A stretch of 64,000 nt of DNA from G963674955 sp963674955 (GCA_963674955.2 CAXXKR010000004.1:372001-436000); one strand, 5' to 3'; counted from the first letter of the stretch, positions 8,638 to 17,586 are shown. The notes: generated by a model not told the origin, from the sequence alone. A program made the numbers and translations.

Positions 8638-9540
8638 ATGCCATCAAAGCTTAAGGTTCTAATGGTTGATGATGAAGAGCGTTTTCGCACGACAACTGCG
8701 AAAATACTTGCCCGCAAAGGTTACGACACCATTGTGGCCGACAGTGGGGAGCAAGCTCTCGAAAAGTTGGTCGAAAATCCGGATGTCGTGATTCTTGATG
8801 TCAAGATGGGCGGTATCGATGGACACGAAACCCTGGACCGCATCAAAAAGGACAAGCCTGAGCTGCCGGTCATCATGCTTACCGGACACGGCGATTTGCC
8901 CAGCGCACAGCAGGCCCTTGAGAGCGGCGCCTTCGATTACCTGGCCAAGCCCTGCGATATTGAGCTGCTTTCAGCAAAAATCGCGGACGCAGTGGCTCAA
9001 TCGGGCAGCAAGCCTTATCGCGAAAAGCTTGCCAGCGAAGTGATGTTGCCCATTTCAAATTATTCTTCAATTGACGCCGGCAGCACGGTTAGGGACGCCA
9101 TCAAGCAAATTGAAACCGCAGGCCGTGAACAACTTTCCACGGATCGGTTGCTTGACTCGCGGCATCGTTCGGTTCTGGTTTTCGAAAGCGGCAACAAGCT
9201 GGTCGGTCTGCTCAGTCCCTTGGATCTGATCAGCGCGGTGAGGCCCGGATATCTTACCGCTCCCAAACCTTCCACCGCCGACAGCCTTCAGTACTCCAAC
9301 ATGTTTTGGGTTGGGCTGTTCACTTCCAGGGTCAAGGAGATCATGGACGCTCCCATCACGAAATTCATGTCCGACACTCCCCCGACGGTGGATGCCGGAG
9401 CGAATCTGATGGAGGTCGCCAACATGATGTCCAACGGCAACGCCCGTAGGCTCATCGTCGTGGAGAACGGCAATATCATCGGTGTCATCAGGGAGCAGGA
9501 ACTCTTTTTTGAAATCGCGAGAATCATATCCGCTGGCTGA
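8638..9540 (+). CDS. Response regulator with C-terminal CBS-domain pair
   Basis: 300 residues. Residues 1-120 are a full receiver domain: DDE at 11-13, phospho-acceptor Asp54 in VVILDVKM, switch Thr in IMLTGHG and Lys in YLAKPCD. Two CBS repeats follow, at about 130-205 (RSVLVFESGNKLVGLLSPLDL) and 235-298 (RRLIVVENGNIIGVIREQEL). CBS pairs bind adenine nucleotides, so the protein could link phosphorylation and energy state. It has no DNA-binding or enzymatic output and probably works through protein contact. A strong AGGAGG precedes the ATG. It lies 35 bases before the SLC13 symporter, so control of that transporter is a reasonable inference. Confidence 0.88.
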   Translation: MPSKLKVLMVDDEERFRTTTAKILARKGYDTIVADSGEQALEKLVENPDVVILDVKMGGIDGHETLDRIKKDKPELPVIMLTGHGDLPSAQQALESGAFDYLAKPCDIELLSAKIADAVAQSGSKPYREKLASEVMLPISNYSSIDAGSTVRDAIKQIETAGREQLSTDRLLDSRHRSVLVFESGNKLVGLLSPLDLISAVRPGYLTAPKPSTADSLQYSNMFWVGLFTSRVKEIMDAPITKFMSDTPPTVDAGANLMEVANMMSNGNARRLIVVENGNIIGVIREQELFFEIARIISAG

Positions 9541-9575
9541 GCGTCCACGGATAGTCACAATATCGAGGTGAAACA

Positions 9576-11423
9576 ATGGCTCAAGCAAAGAAGAAAGCAA
9601 CCGGTTACGACAAGTATGTAAACTGGAAGCTGTTTATCATACCAGTGGTGTTGTTTGGGATTCTGTTGGTCCTGCCGATTTCCTCGAGCATGAAGAAGGT
9701 CGGCATGCAATATTCCGTGGGTCCCAAGGTCGTGGTTTCCCAACTCAGCCAGGACTTGTTCCAGGCCAAGAGTTCCAGTCTGGAGCAGTGGCAGCTTTTG
9801 ACCGCCCAGATGATGGAGCAGAACATGCGCATGGGCGCCTTGACCAAGGATCGTTTTCTTAAAAGAGATGTCAAATGGTGCAAGAAGTATAAGATTCCGG
9901 TTGATTCTGCCAATTACGAAAAGGCCGTGGAGTTCGTCAAGAGTCTGTCTGACGAACGATACAAGGCTGTGATGTCTGCGGCTTTTGACCTGAGGCTGAA
10001 CAAGATCGACTACGATTCTCTGTCCTCCGGCGACAAGAAGTCGGCGGACAAGGGGGCCTGGAAGATCAAGGTGGCCATCGCAATGGTCGTGTTCGTGGTC
10101 TTCTGCTTCATGACCGAGTGCATACCGCTACCAGGCGTTGCCTTTTGCATCGGCCTGATCCTGGTCTTCTCGGGAGTGGTCAGCAGGCAGGAAGTGGCCA
10201 TGCTCTACTGGTCGGACGCCTGTTGGTTTATCATGGGTTCACTCATGTTCGCGGCGGCCTTCGTCAAGACGGGGGTGGACAAGCGCATGTGCCTGGCCAT
10301 GTTCAAGAAGCTGGCCGTGCCCAACGTGCGCTGGATCACGCTGATATTCTTCGTGATCATCAGCCCCCTGGCGGCATTCATATCCGACCACGCCCTGGCG
10401 GCCATGTTCCTGCCCATCGGCATGCTCCTCTATCAGAACAGCCTGACCGACGAGATACCCGAGGACAAGGAACTGGCCAAGATGCTGATGATCGCCATCG
10501 CAATGGCCTGCAACATCGGCGGTCCGGGCGCACCTTCGGGCGGCGCGCGCAACGTCATCATGATGACCTACCTGACCGACATGTTCGGCTTCGACATCGG
10601 TTACTTCCAGTGGGTCACCTACTGCTTCCCCTTTGTCCTGGTCATGATTCCCATCACCTGGATCATGGTCAACTGGCGCTTCCGTCCGCGCATCAAGTCC
10701 CTTGCTCCGGCCATGCGCCATCTTGAGAGCGAGATCGGCAAGATGGGCAAGTGGAACCAGGATCAGGTCGTTGCCGTGATTATCTTCGCAATCATGGTCT
10801 TCGGCTGGTTCACGGAAAAGGCCTTCTTCGACTTGGGCATCTATCCGGTGCGGCTGGGAATCGGAGTCATCGCGGTGGCCGGTGCTGTTGCCTATCTTCT
10901 GGCAGGCATCGTCAACTGGCGCGACTATCATGAGAAGGTGGACTGGGGCGTGGTCTGGCTCTATGCCGGCGCCATCATCTTCGGCCGCACCCTGGACAGC
11001 ACTGGTGCAGCCTACTGGCTTGCCAGCTCGGTCATTGACATGCTCGCGCCTTTGGGCATGGATTCCGGCATTCCGCTTATGGTTACTTCAAACGGCCTGA
11101 CCGCCGTATTGACCAACCTCATGGCGGACGGTCCCGCCGCAGCGGCAGTCGGTCCCATCACACTGAACATGGCGGGCATCGTGCACCCGGCGACGACCTA
11201 TCTGCCGTTCATGGCCATGGCCACGGCGGTGGCTTCTTCATTCGCCTACTGCCTGATCATAGGCACGCCGCCAAACGCCATCGTTTACGCCAGCGGCTAT
11301 CTGGAGCCAAAGGATTACCTGCGCGTGGGCGTACCAATGTGGATCGTGGCGAACATCGTCATCGTTCTCATGACCGCTGTATACTGGTCGATAAGGGGAT
11401 TCTCCGGCTTGCCGGGATTCTAA
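9576..11423 (+). CDS. SLC13/DASS-family sodium-coupled anion symporter
   Basis: 615 residues with about 12 membrane helices. Family signatures include the hairpin segments ACNIGGPGAPSGGARNVI and ASSFAYCLIIGTPPNAIVYASGYL and a paired SNGLTAVLTNLMADG element, matching the two SNT-type repeats of divalent anion/sodium symporters. The family carries sulfate, thiosulfate or C4-dicarboxylates; I cannot tell which applies here. An unusual feature is a ~115-residue polar, Lys-rich segment between the first helix (LFIIPVVLFGILLVLPI) and the second, probably outside the membrane. The genes before it (degenerate receiver, receiver-CBS) and after it (56-residue protein, YIP1-like) form one apparent operon. 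Confidence 0.88.
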   Translation: MAQAKKKATGYDKYVNWKLFIIPVVLFGILLVLPISSSMKKVGMQYSVGPKVVVSQLSQDLFQAKSSSLEQWQLLTAQMMEQNMRMGALTKDRFLKRDVKWCKKYKIPVDSANYEKAVEFVKSLSDERYKAVMSAAFDLRLNKIDYDSLSSGDKKSADKGAWKIKVAIAMVVFVVFCFMTECIPLPGVAFCIGLILVFSGVVSRQEVAMLYWSDACWFIMGSLMFAAAFVKTGVDKRMCLAMFKKLAVPNVRWITLIFFVIISPLAAFISDHALAAMFLPIGMLLYQNSLTDEIPEDKELAKMLMIAIAMACNIGGPGAPSGGARNVIMMTYLTDMFGFDIGYFQWVTYCFPFVLVMIPITWIMVNWRFRPRIKSLAPAMRHLESEIGKMGKWNQDQVVAVIIFAIMVFGWFTEKAFFDLGIYPVRLGIGVIAVAGAVAYLLAGIVNWRDYHEKVDWGVVWLYAGAIIFGRTLDSTGAAYWLASSVIDMLAPLGMDSGIPLMVTSNGLTAVLTNLMADGPAAAAVGPITLNMAGIVHPATTYLPFMAMATAVASSFAYCLIIGTPPNAIVYASGYLEPKDYLRVGVPMWIVANIVIVLMTAVYWSIRGFSGLPGF

Positions 11424-11436
11424 TTGAACCCATTAC

Positions 11437-11463
11437 CCCCGGCGGTCTTTGGGGCCGCCGGGG
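11437..11463 (+). other. Intercistronic hairpin after the symporter gene
   Basis: Perfect 9-bp GC stem CCCCGGCGG/CCGCCGGGG with a 9-base loop and no T tract. It is better read as an mRNA-stabilising or attenuating element than as a full terminator. The small gene at 11484 begins 20 bases later. Confidence 0.5.
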
Positions 11464-11483
11464 ACAAAATCATGGAGTTTTAG

Positions 11484-11654
11484 ATGTTTGAACAAGTCGT
11501 TGATAATGAAGAAACCGGCAAGAAGGTCGTTCGTCACGAAAAGGGTGTGACATATTTTACCAAGCGCACCGAGCAGCTCGTTCTGTTTATCATGACCTTG
11601 GGCATGCTCATCTGGGGCGCAGTGGAAATGATCACCAAGCTTGTAGCCGGATAG
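11484..11654 (+). CDS. Small single-helix membrane protein (56 residues)
   Basis: ATG with GGAG seven bases upstream. The 56-residue product starts MFEQVVDNEETGKKVVRHEK. It has a charged N-terminal half and one predicted membrane helix (residues ~31-50, QLVLFIMTLGMLIWGAVEMI), ending TKLVAG. It sits 60 bases after the SLC13 symporter and 9 bases before the YIP1-like gene. Its spacing, ribosome site and composition support a real gene. I do not recognise the family. A role as an accessory subunit of the transporter is inference. Confidence 0.72.
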   Translation: MFEQVVDNEETGKKVVRHEKGVTYFTKRTEQLVLFIMTLGMLIWGAVEMITKLVAG

Positions 11655-11663
11655 GAGCGTCAA

Positions 11664-12218
11664 ATGAGCCGGGAAGCAGCCATGAAGGTTTCATCCTCAA
11701 TGGGCATCAGAGGGTATTTCGAAGTCCTGTCGGATATCATGAGGTCGCCGCTGAAGTTTTTCCAGTCCGTGGCGGACGAGGACAATTCAAAAAGGGCGGG
11801 AACGTTTCTTTTTATTTCGGCCATATTCTACTCTTCCGTGAGCATGACCTATTTTTACGACCGTTCATTCATGTACGGGACCATTATTTTGATAAATTCA
11901 ATGCTCATGCCTTTTCTCACGGCCGGGATTACTTATGCCATGGACGGCCTGTTCCTAAGAAGGGGAGTCCTGTTCAACAAATTTTTTATCGTGTACGCCT
12001 ACGCCACAGGGGCGATAATGATCATCTCCTGGCTCCCGTCCCTGGGCTGGGTGTTTGAACCGCTGCGGGCCGCTCTGGTCTGCATCGGGCTTGTAAAAGT
12101 CTGCGGTTATCGCTGGATTCAGGCGGCCATCACGATTTTCGCCACGGCAATAGTCCTCGTGACGCTTTTCTGGCTTTTGGCGCCGCTTTTGGTGCAGGTC
12201 AAGATGCTGCTGACCTAA
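11664..12218 (+). CDS. YIP1-like multi-helix membrane protein
   Basis: 184 residues. A short cytoplasmic N terminus (FEVLSDIMRSPLKFFQSV, a pattern common at the start of YIP1-domain proteins) is followed by about five membrane helices. Bacterial YIP1-domain proteins are uncharacterised membrane proteins, so no function is assigned. It is the last gene of the signalling/symporter operon, 9 bases after the 56-residue protein. Confidence 0.7.
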   Translation: MSREAAMKVSSSMGIRGYFEVLSDIMRSPLKFFQSVADEDNSKRAGTFLFISAIFYSSVSMTYFYDRSFMYGTIILINSMLMPFLTAGITYAMDGLFLRRGVLFNKFFIVYAYATGAIMIISWLPSLGWVFEPLRAALVCIGLVKVCGYRWIQAAITIFATAIVLVTLFWLLAPLLVQVKMLLT

Positions 12219-12246
12219 GTGTTTCCCTGACGTCCTATCCCTTTGT

Positions 12247-12275
12247 AAGCCCCTGCGGGAAACCGTGGGGGCTTT
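12247..12275. terminator. Hairpin between convergent genes
   Basis: AAGCCCC-TG-CGG/GAAA loop/CCG-TG-GGGGCTT, ending in three T on the plus strand. It lies between the YIP1-like gene (+) and the adenosine-deaminase-like gene (-) and may terminate both. Confidence 0.6.
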
Positions 12276-12308
12276 GGTCGTCTGCCGGAAAACCAACGTT
12301 TGAAAAAC

Positions 12309-13787
12309 TTACCTGGGTGGGGACAGGGGGTATCCCTCAGCCTCGAACCCCCTAAGCCTTTGCTCCAGTCGCCATTGCTGTCCGGCTTTCTCGCTTGTTG
12401 AGAGCAGGGCGCTGCACTCGGCATCGGGCGTGGCGTCGCCCTGGCAGGCGGGGTGCATCTTTAGATAAGAATCATCCGTCCACAGGGAGTGTCCGGGCAG
12501 GAATGAGTATTCAAGGGAGTTGCGCGCCGCGCGTTTGAGGTTTGAATAATTCAGGCCCTGATTTTCAACCGCCATGACGAATTCATTGGTCAATGTGCTG
12601 CGGGCCACTCCCATGTCGTCGGTGGAAAGGACCACGGGCACGCCTGCTTCAATGTAGGTGAGCAAAGGATGTCCAGGGCCGGAGACATGCAGGATGGCCT
12701 CGTTGCTGGAGAGGAGAGCTTCCACGGTGATCTTGTTTTCGCGCATGAATTCCAGCAGTTCCCGAGCCTCGTCTTCATAGGCCAGATTGACGCCGTGACC
12801 GATGCGGCGGGCATGGCCTTTGGTCACGGCCAGTCGGATATGGTTTGAAAGGGCTTGGGGCGTGGTCATTGTCGGGGTCAGCTCTCCGGCATGCAGGGCG
12901 ATGGGCACGTCCGGATAGCGGGAATGGAGGAAATCAAGCATTTCCATGTGCAGTTCGTAGTCGCGCACGGCAATTGGGGCGTCTTCCGGCCCCACTAGAT
13001 TCAAGCCCACCACGCGCGGTTCGCGGCGCACCAGTTCAAAGGCCCAAACCATTTGGGCGAACACGTATTCAGGTTCCGCGCCCCGGTAGACCTGATTGAT
13101 GTAGCGCACGGTAACGTCATGACCGGGTCCGTTGCCGATCAGTTCCTTTTTTTTCTTTTCCCATCCGTCAAGCTTGTCCGGGATCAAATCCAGATCATCC
13201 AGCAGCCCGACCTGCAACAGCTTTTGGAAGGTCTCTTCCGGATTGCCGTTCCAGCCCGCTTTTTGGGCCCAAGGCGAAACCCACTTGGGGCCGTAGATGG
13301 AGATCATGACTTCCATGTATTGGATCTTGTCCAGCACGGCCTGCCGTGCCGCGTGGGCCAGCATGCGTCCCTTGTCCTTTTTGGCCGCGCCGAACTTGTC
13401 GAAGGAAGAGAAAAAATGGTCATGGCCCCACATGCGGTCGTCTTGCCTGTCTTGCCTTGCGGAAAGCTGGTTGACCGTCGAGTTCCACAGGCTCGCGTCT
13501 TTGTAGGCGTCGCGTGCAGGTTTCGCGTCGTCTTCACATGGGCCGGGTGTTATGAGGCCTTCCCTGTCGATGCATGACCCGTCCTTTGCGGCCCAGCCGA
13601 TGAAGTCTTCGGCATAGGGTATGCCGGAAAGGTGGGTGTGCAGTTCGGCTCCCTTGGGCATTTGCGCCAGGGTCATGCGAAGGGTCACGGGATTTATGGC
13701 CGGGTCGTTGTGAACGATCCGCCTTTCGCTCCTGGAAGCGCAGGCGGTCAGGGTCAACAGCAGGACAATGGCTATGGCTTTTTTCAT
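12309..13787 (-). CDS. Adenosine deaminase-like exported lipoprotein
   Basis: 492 residues. A lipoprotein signal (MKKAIAIVLLLTLTACA, lipobox LTAC with Cys at 16) puts it outside the cytoplasm. The metal-dependent deaminase motifs follow in order: the HxH in GAELHTHLSG, ALHAGE (His-Ala-Gly-Glu), RIGHGVNL, and the Asp pair in VVLSTDDMGV. These match the adenosine/AMP deaminase superfamily, closer to the secreted ADGF-like branch in length than to the ~340-residue cytosolic enzyme. The likely reaction is hydrolytic deamination of an extracellular adenine nucleoside; the exact substrate is not proven. It lies 80 bases downstream of the glycerophosphodiesterase on the same strand and could share its transcript. 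Confidence 0.85.
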   Translation of the reverse strand: MKKAIAIVLLLTLTACASRSERRIVHNDPAINPVTLRMTLAQMPKGAELHTHLSGIPYAEDFIGWAAKDGSCIDREGLITPGPCEDDAKPARDAYKDASLWNSTVNQLSARQDRQDDRMWGHDHFFSSFDKFGAAKKDKGRMLAHAARQAVLDKIQYMEVMISIYGPKWVSPWAQKAGWNGNPEETFQKLLQVGLLDDLDLIPDKLDGWEKKKKELIGNGPGHDVTVRYINQVYRGAEPEYVFAQMVWAFELVRREPRVVGLNLVGPEDAPIAVRDYELHMEMLDFLHSRYPDVPIALHAGELTPTMTTPQALSNHIRLAVTKGHARRIGHGVNLAYEDEARELLEFMRENKITVEALLSSNEAILHVSGPGHPLLTYIEAGVPVVLSTDDMGVARSTLTNEFVMAVENQGLNYSNLKRAARNSLEYSFLPGHSLWTDDSYLKMHPACQGDATPDAECSALLSTSEKAGQQWRLEQRLRGFEAEGYPLSPPR

Positions 13788-13867
13788 GTCATCAAATGAC
13801 GCAAAAAACAGGAAGTCGTCAAGGGATGGGTTGAATCTTCAGGAATCAGGCGGCCGGATATGGAAGC

Positions 13868-14713
13868 TTATTGAGGGTTATCCAGTACTTTGCGCAGCCT
13901 TTGCGGCCAGTCCGTGATTATGGCCGAGGCTCCGGATTTGATCAGCTTTTTGGCCCGGTCCATGTCGTTTACTGTCCAGAGGTTGACCCTGAATCCCGTT
14001 TGACGGAGTTCTCGGATCAATTCCGGTTTTGTGATGGCCTGATCCGGGTTGTAGGCCGACACGCCAAGGCTTTTCAGATAGTTTGGCAGGTCGTGGGGGT
14101 GTTTTTTCTCGACCAGGGCGGCGGTGGGCAGATTTGGGTTGAGACTTTTTGCCTGGGCCAGATAATCATGGTTGAAGGATGAAAGCAGCACCATATGTTC
14201 CGTACCGGTTGATCTCAGCATTTCCAGAATTTTCGACACTATCACGGCGTCACCCGGGGTGCCGGTCTGGTCCTTGATTTCCAGGTTGACGGGTAGTCCA
14301 TGCGCCTTGGTGAAGAAAAGGGCGTCATCGAGAAGCGGCACACGTTGAGATTTGAATGCCTCAAGATCGTCAGGCTGGACTTCGCCCGAAGATATCGTCC
14401 CGTATGGATCGCTTTCGATAAACCACGACCCTGCGTCAAGTGAGCGCATTTCCCTGGCTGTAAACCTGTCCAGTTTCCAGGGGCGGCGATCAGCGAACTC
14501 CTTTCGCTGGCTTATGTCGGTGGTGCGTTTCAAGGTCTGGTCGTGAAAGATGACCAGCTCTCCATCGGAGGTGACGTGCACGTCCGTCTCCCAGAAGTCC
14601 GAGCCGCATTCCACGGCCTTTTGGACCGCAAGCAGCGTATTCTCCGGAGCCATGGACCGGGCTCCCCTGTGTGCGCAGACCAGCCCGTCATTGGGCAGCA
14701 AGTCGTAAAACAA
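13868..14713 (-). CDS. Glycerophosphodiester phosphodiesterase
   Basis: 281 residues. The start is TTG, seven bases after AAGGAAG and two bases after the stop of the upstream permease; no ATG fits. Motifs: VCAHRGARSMAPENTLLA (catalytic His and Arg, PENT), ETDVHVTSDGELVIFHD (metal-binding Glu-x-Asp and second His), VNLEIKD and the C-terminal VNLWTVND. The family hydrolyses glycerophosphodiesters to glycerol 3-phosphate and an alcohol. No signal peptide is seen, so it is probably cytoplasmic. It would act on material brought in by the preceding transporter, an inference from gene order only. Confidence 0.9.
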   Translation of the reverse strand: MFYDLLPNDGLVCAHRGARSMAPENTLLAVQKAVECGSDFWETDVHVTSDGELVIFHDQTLKRTTDISQRKEFADRRPWKLDRFTAREMRSLDAGSWFIESDPYGTISSGEVQPDDLEAFKSQRVPLLDDALFFTKAHGLPVNLEIKDQTGTPGDAVIVSKILEMLRSTGTEHMVLLSSFNHDYLAQAKSLNPNLPTAALVEKKHPHDLPNYLKSLGVSAYNPDQAITKPELIRELRQTGFRVNLWTVNDMDRAKKLIKSGASAIITDWPQRLRKVLDNPQ

Positions 14714-14715
14714 GG

Positions 14716-15570
14716 TTATGCTTCCTTTTTGGTGAAATAAAGGTTCACCAGTGCCAGGAATGAAGTGCCCACGATGAGCAGCAGTGAAATGGCGTTTATG
14801 ACCGGCGTGCTGCCGTCCCGGACCTGCAGGTAGAGGTTGATGGGCAGGGTCGGGTCGGAGCCGACCAGAAAAAGGGAGGTGTTGAAGTTTTCGAAGCTCA
14901 TCAGAAAGGCCACTGCAGCTGAGCTTATGATGGCCGGTCGCAGGAATTTGAGAGTGATCAGGCGGATGGTTTCAAGACGTGTGGCGCCGAGGTTCATGGC
15001 CGCCTCTTCAAGAGAGGGATCGAACTTTTTCAGCCTGGCCGAGACCACCAGGGCCACGAATGTGGTGATGAAGGAAAACTGACCCACCACCACCAGCCAG
15101 AAGCTGGGGCGGAACATGGGGACATCAATCCCGAAGTTGTCTTCCATGAACATGCCTGCGGTGTTGGACGCCAGGAGCAGCGAGATGCCCAGGATGACGC
15201 CCGGGATGACTAGGGGAGCGAGCATCAGAAAGTAGAGGATGTTCTTGAAGGGGAAGTTCTCCTGCTCGAACAGGAACGCGGCGCAGGTGCCCACCACCGT
15301 GCTGAGGATGGCCACCCAGAAAGCGGTCTGGAAACTTGTCCAGATTGCCCTAAGGTTCTGGTCGTCGTGGAATATGCCGATGCGTTCCGGGCCGGGGGAG
15401 GTGAACCAGTCCAGGCTGAAGCCGTACCAGGGCAGGGACGGGAAGTTGGAGTCGTTGAAGGCCAGCACGCAGGTCACGGCAAGGGGCGCGAACAGGAAAG
15501 TGAAATACAGGACGATGAAAAGATTGAAGGACCAGTTGTAGCCCTTGGAACGGGGCAGGGAGCGGATCAT
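14716..15570 (-). CDS. ABC transporter permease, PotC-like
   Basis: 284 residues from the ATG at 15570, which overlaps the upstream permease stop by four bases (ATGA). About six membrane helices. The EAA loop that docks the ATPase reads EEAAMNLGATRLETIRLITLK. It belongs to the spermidine/putrescine/iron permease group and forms a heterodimer with the product of 15567-16430. It is followed two bases later by the phosphodiesterase. Confidence 0.88.
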   Translation of the reverse strand: MIRSLPRSKGYNWSFNLFIVLYFTFLFAPLAVTCVLAFNDSNFPSLPWYGFSLDWFTSPGPERIGIFHDDQNLRAIWTSFQTAFWVAILSTVVGTCAAFLFEQENFPFKNILYFLMLAPLVIPGVILGISLLLASNTAGMFMEDNFGIDVPMFRPSFWLVVVGQFSFITTFVALVVSARLKKFDPSLEEAAMNLGATRLETIRLITLKFLRPAIISSAAVAFLMSFENFNTSLFLVGSDPTLPINLYLQVRDGSTPVINAISLLLIVGTSFLALVNLYFTKKEA

Positions 15571-16430
15571 GTCGCCACCTCCCCGAGTTTTTGGCGCGAT
15601 ATTTTCAGACCGGCCCAGATGATGAGCGAACTGAGCGCAAGCAGCAGGAATCCGAAGGCCGCGCCCTGGTTCCAGTTGAAGCTGGCGATGAATTGATTGT
15701 AGATTTGTTCGGTGAACCAGAGGGAGTTTTTGCCGCCCATAAGGTTCGGGGTCAGGTAATTGCCCAGGGAAAGCATGAAGACCACGATGCAGCCGGATGC
15801 GATGCCTGGTTTGCAATGGGGAATGATTATGGTCCGCCAGATGGTCGCCTTGCTTGCGCCGAGGTCGTAGGCCGCCTCTATGAGGCTGTTGTCCAGGCTT
15901 TCCATGACCGAAATCAGCGGCACGACCATGAAGAGCATGGACGTGTAGACCAGACCCATGATCATTGTGGCGTCGTTATATAGCATCTCAATGGGCTGTT
16001 GGGTGAATCCGAGCTTGAGCAGAAAGAAGTTGATGACCCCGGATTCACGCAGCAGGATCATCCAGCCGTAGACGCGCACCAGCTCACTGACCCAGAAGGG
16101 CAGAAGCAGAAAAAGGGTGAGGGTGCTCTGGGTCTTGGGCCGGGCCATTTTTGAGATGTAGAAGGATACGGGCATGGCCAGGATAAAGGCGATTGCAGTT
16201 GTGATGACGGAGTACATGGCCGTGCGCACGAAAGTCAGCCAGTAGATGGGTTCCATGAAAAAGTTCATGTAGTTGTCCAGTGTCCAGACTGGATCGCCCA
16301 TGTCGTTTTTGCCGCTGAGGCTCATGATCAGGAGGTCGATGTGGGGCAGGATTATGAGCAGCATCAGCCAGAGCAGGACAGGCGCCAGAAAAAGCCAGAA
16401 AGCAAGGCTTGTTTTTCTTTTCATGGCCAT
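15567..16430 (-). CDS. ABC transporter permease, PotB-like
   Basis: 287 residues from the ATG at 16430, with AAGGA about nine bases upstream. A TTG six bases earlier would overlap the ATPase stop codon and is the alternative. Six membrane helices and an EAA loop (IEAAYDLGASKATIWRTIIIP). It is the first permease of the transporter and is translationally coupled to the second. Confidence 0.87.
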   Translation of the reverse strand: MAMKRKTSLAFWLFLAPVLLWLMLLIILPHIDLLIMSLSGKNDMGDPVWTLDNYMNFFMEPIYWLTFVRTAMYSVITTAIAFILAMPVSFYISKMARPKTQSTLTLFLLLPFWVSELVRVYGWMILLRESGVINFFLLKLGFTQQPIEMLYNDATMIMGLVYTSMLFMVVPLISVMESLDNSLIEAAYDLGASKATIWRTIIIPHCKPGIASGCIVVFMLSLGNYLTPNLMGGKNSLWFTEQIYNQFIASFNWNQGAAFGFLLLALSSLIIWAGLKISRQKLGEVAT

Positions 16431-16432
16431 GC

Positions 16433-17515
16433 TCAATCTTCCTTGGCGAAACAGATACCCGCTTCCGGATGCCAGCCCACGGTGATTTCCTGTCCGGGCA
16501 CGATATGGTCGAAGCGGCGGTTTTGGGGCAGTGCTACCAGCAGCTCGTGATCCTGTGGGGTGACGGTCAGCAAGCGGCTGTTGGCGCCGTCGAAAAGTAT
16601 GGTTTTGACCGTGACCTTGAAGGTGTTCAGCTTTTCCGGTTCCCTTGGTTCTATGCGCAGGGTTTCAGGACGCAGAAAAAGGTCGGCAGTTGTTCCCGGC
16701 GTGAGATGGCCGTGGGTCCGGGCCTGGAAAATGAAACCCTCGTCGGTGCGGATGGTCGCCATGCCGTTTGACGCCTCGGCGATGTCCCCGGACCAGATGT
16801 TGTTGTCGCCCACGAATTTGGCCACGAACGGAGTCGCCGGATGATGGTAAAGTTCCTTGGGCGTTCCCACCTGCTCGAACAGGCCGTTGTTCATCACTGC
16901 CACGTGGTCGGACATGACCAGGGCTTCGGACTGGTCGTGGGTGATGTATATGAAAGTCGTTCCGATCTTGGCCTGGAGTTTTTTTAACTCCACCTTCATC
17001 TGCTCGCGCAGTTTCAAGTCCAGGGCGCCAAGCGGTTCGTCCAGAAGTAGAACCAATGGCTCCAGCACCAGACAGCGGGCTATGGCCACACGTTGCTTTT
17101 GTCCGCCCGAAAGCTGGTCGATTCTTTTTTGGGCATAACCGGGAAGCCCGACCCTTTCCAGAATTGATTCTATTTTTTTGTTTATCTCGGCAGCGGCTAT
17201 TTTGCGTCTTCTGAGGCCAAAGGCAATGTTGTCTTCAACGTTCATCATGGGAAAGAGGGCCAGATGCTGGAAAACCAGATTAACCGGGCGCTGGTTGGGC
17301 GGGACGCCCAGCATCTTCTTGCCTCTGATCTCTATTGTTCCGGAGGTTGGTTCGTCAAATCCCGCCACCATGCGCAAAAGGGTGGTCTTTCCGCAACCCG
17401 AAGGGCCTAGGATGGAAAAAAAAGCCCCTTGTTCGACATCAAAGGTGACATCGTCCACCGCGACGAAGTTGCCGAATTTCTTGATCAGATTTCGTACCGA
17501 GAGATCGTGTTCCAT
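16433..17515 (-). CDS. ABC transporter ATP-binding protein, PotA-like
   Basis: 360 residues. Walker A GPSGCGKTT (near residue 37), Q loop (VFQHLALFP), signature LSGGQKQRVAIAR, Walker B LVLLLDEPLGALD and the switch His in YITHDQSEA are all intact. A C-terminal ~110-residue TOBE-type regulatory domain follows. It energises the two PotB/PotC-like permeases encoded next. A perfect hairpin separates it from the binding-protein gene upstream. Confidence 0.92.
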   Translation of the reverse strand: MEHDLSVRNLIKKFGNFVAVDDVTFDVEQGAFFSILGPSGCGKTTLLRMVAGFDEPTSGTIEIRGKKMLGVPPNQRPVNLVFQHLALFPMMNVEDNIAFGLRRRKIAAAEINKKIESILERVGLPGYAQKRIDQLSGGQKQRVAIARCLVLEPLVLLLDEPLGALDLKLREQMKVELKKLQAKIGTTFIYITHDQSEALVMSDHVAVMNNGLFEQVGTPKELYHHPATPFVAKFVGDNNIWSGDIAEASNGMATIRTDEGFIFQARTHGHLTPGTTADLFLRPETLRIEPREPEKLNTFKVTVKTILFDGANSRLLTVTPQDHELLVALPQNRRFDHIVPGQEITVGWHPEAGICFAKED

Positions 17516-17540
17516 GATGATGCCGTGTTGGTTGGTATGA

Positions 17541-17565
17541 CGGGGCGGCCATAAAGGCCGCCCCG
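17541..17565 (-). other. Intercistronic hairpin between binding protein and ATPase genes
   Basis: Perfect 10-bp stem CGGGGCGGCC/GGCCGCCCCG with a 5-base loop and no T tract. Such elements often protect the upstream binding-protein message from decay, which would give more binding protein than membrane complex. That role is inferred here. Confidence 0.55.
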
Positions 17566-17586
17566 CAGGGGATGTCTCTGATTGGT

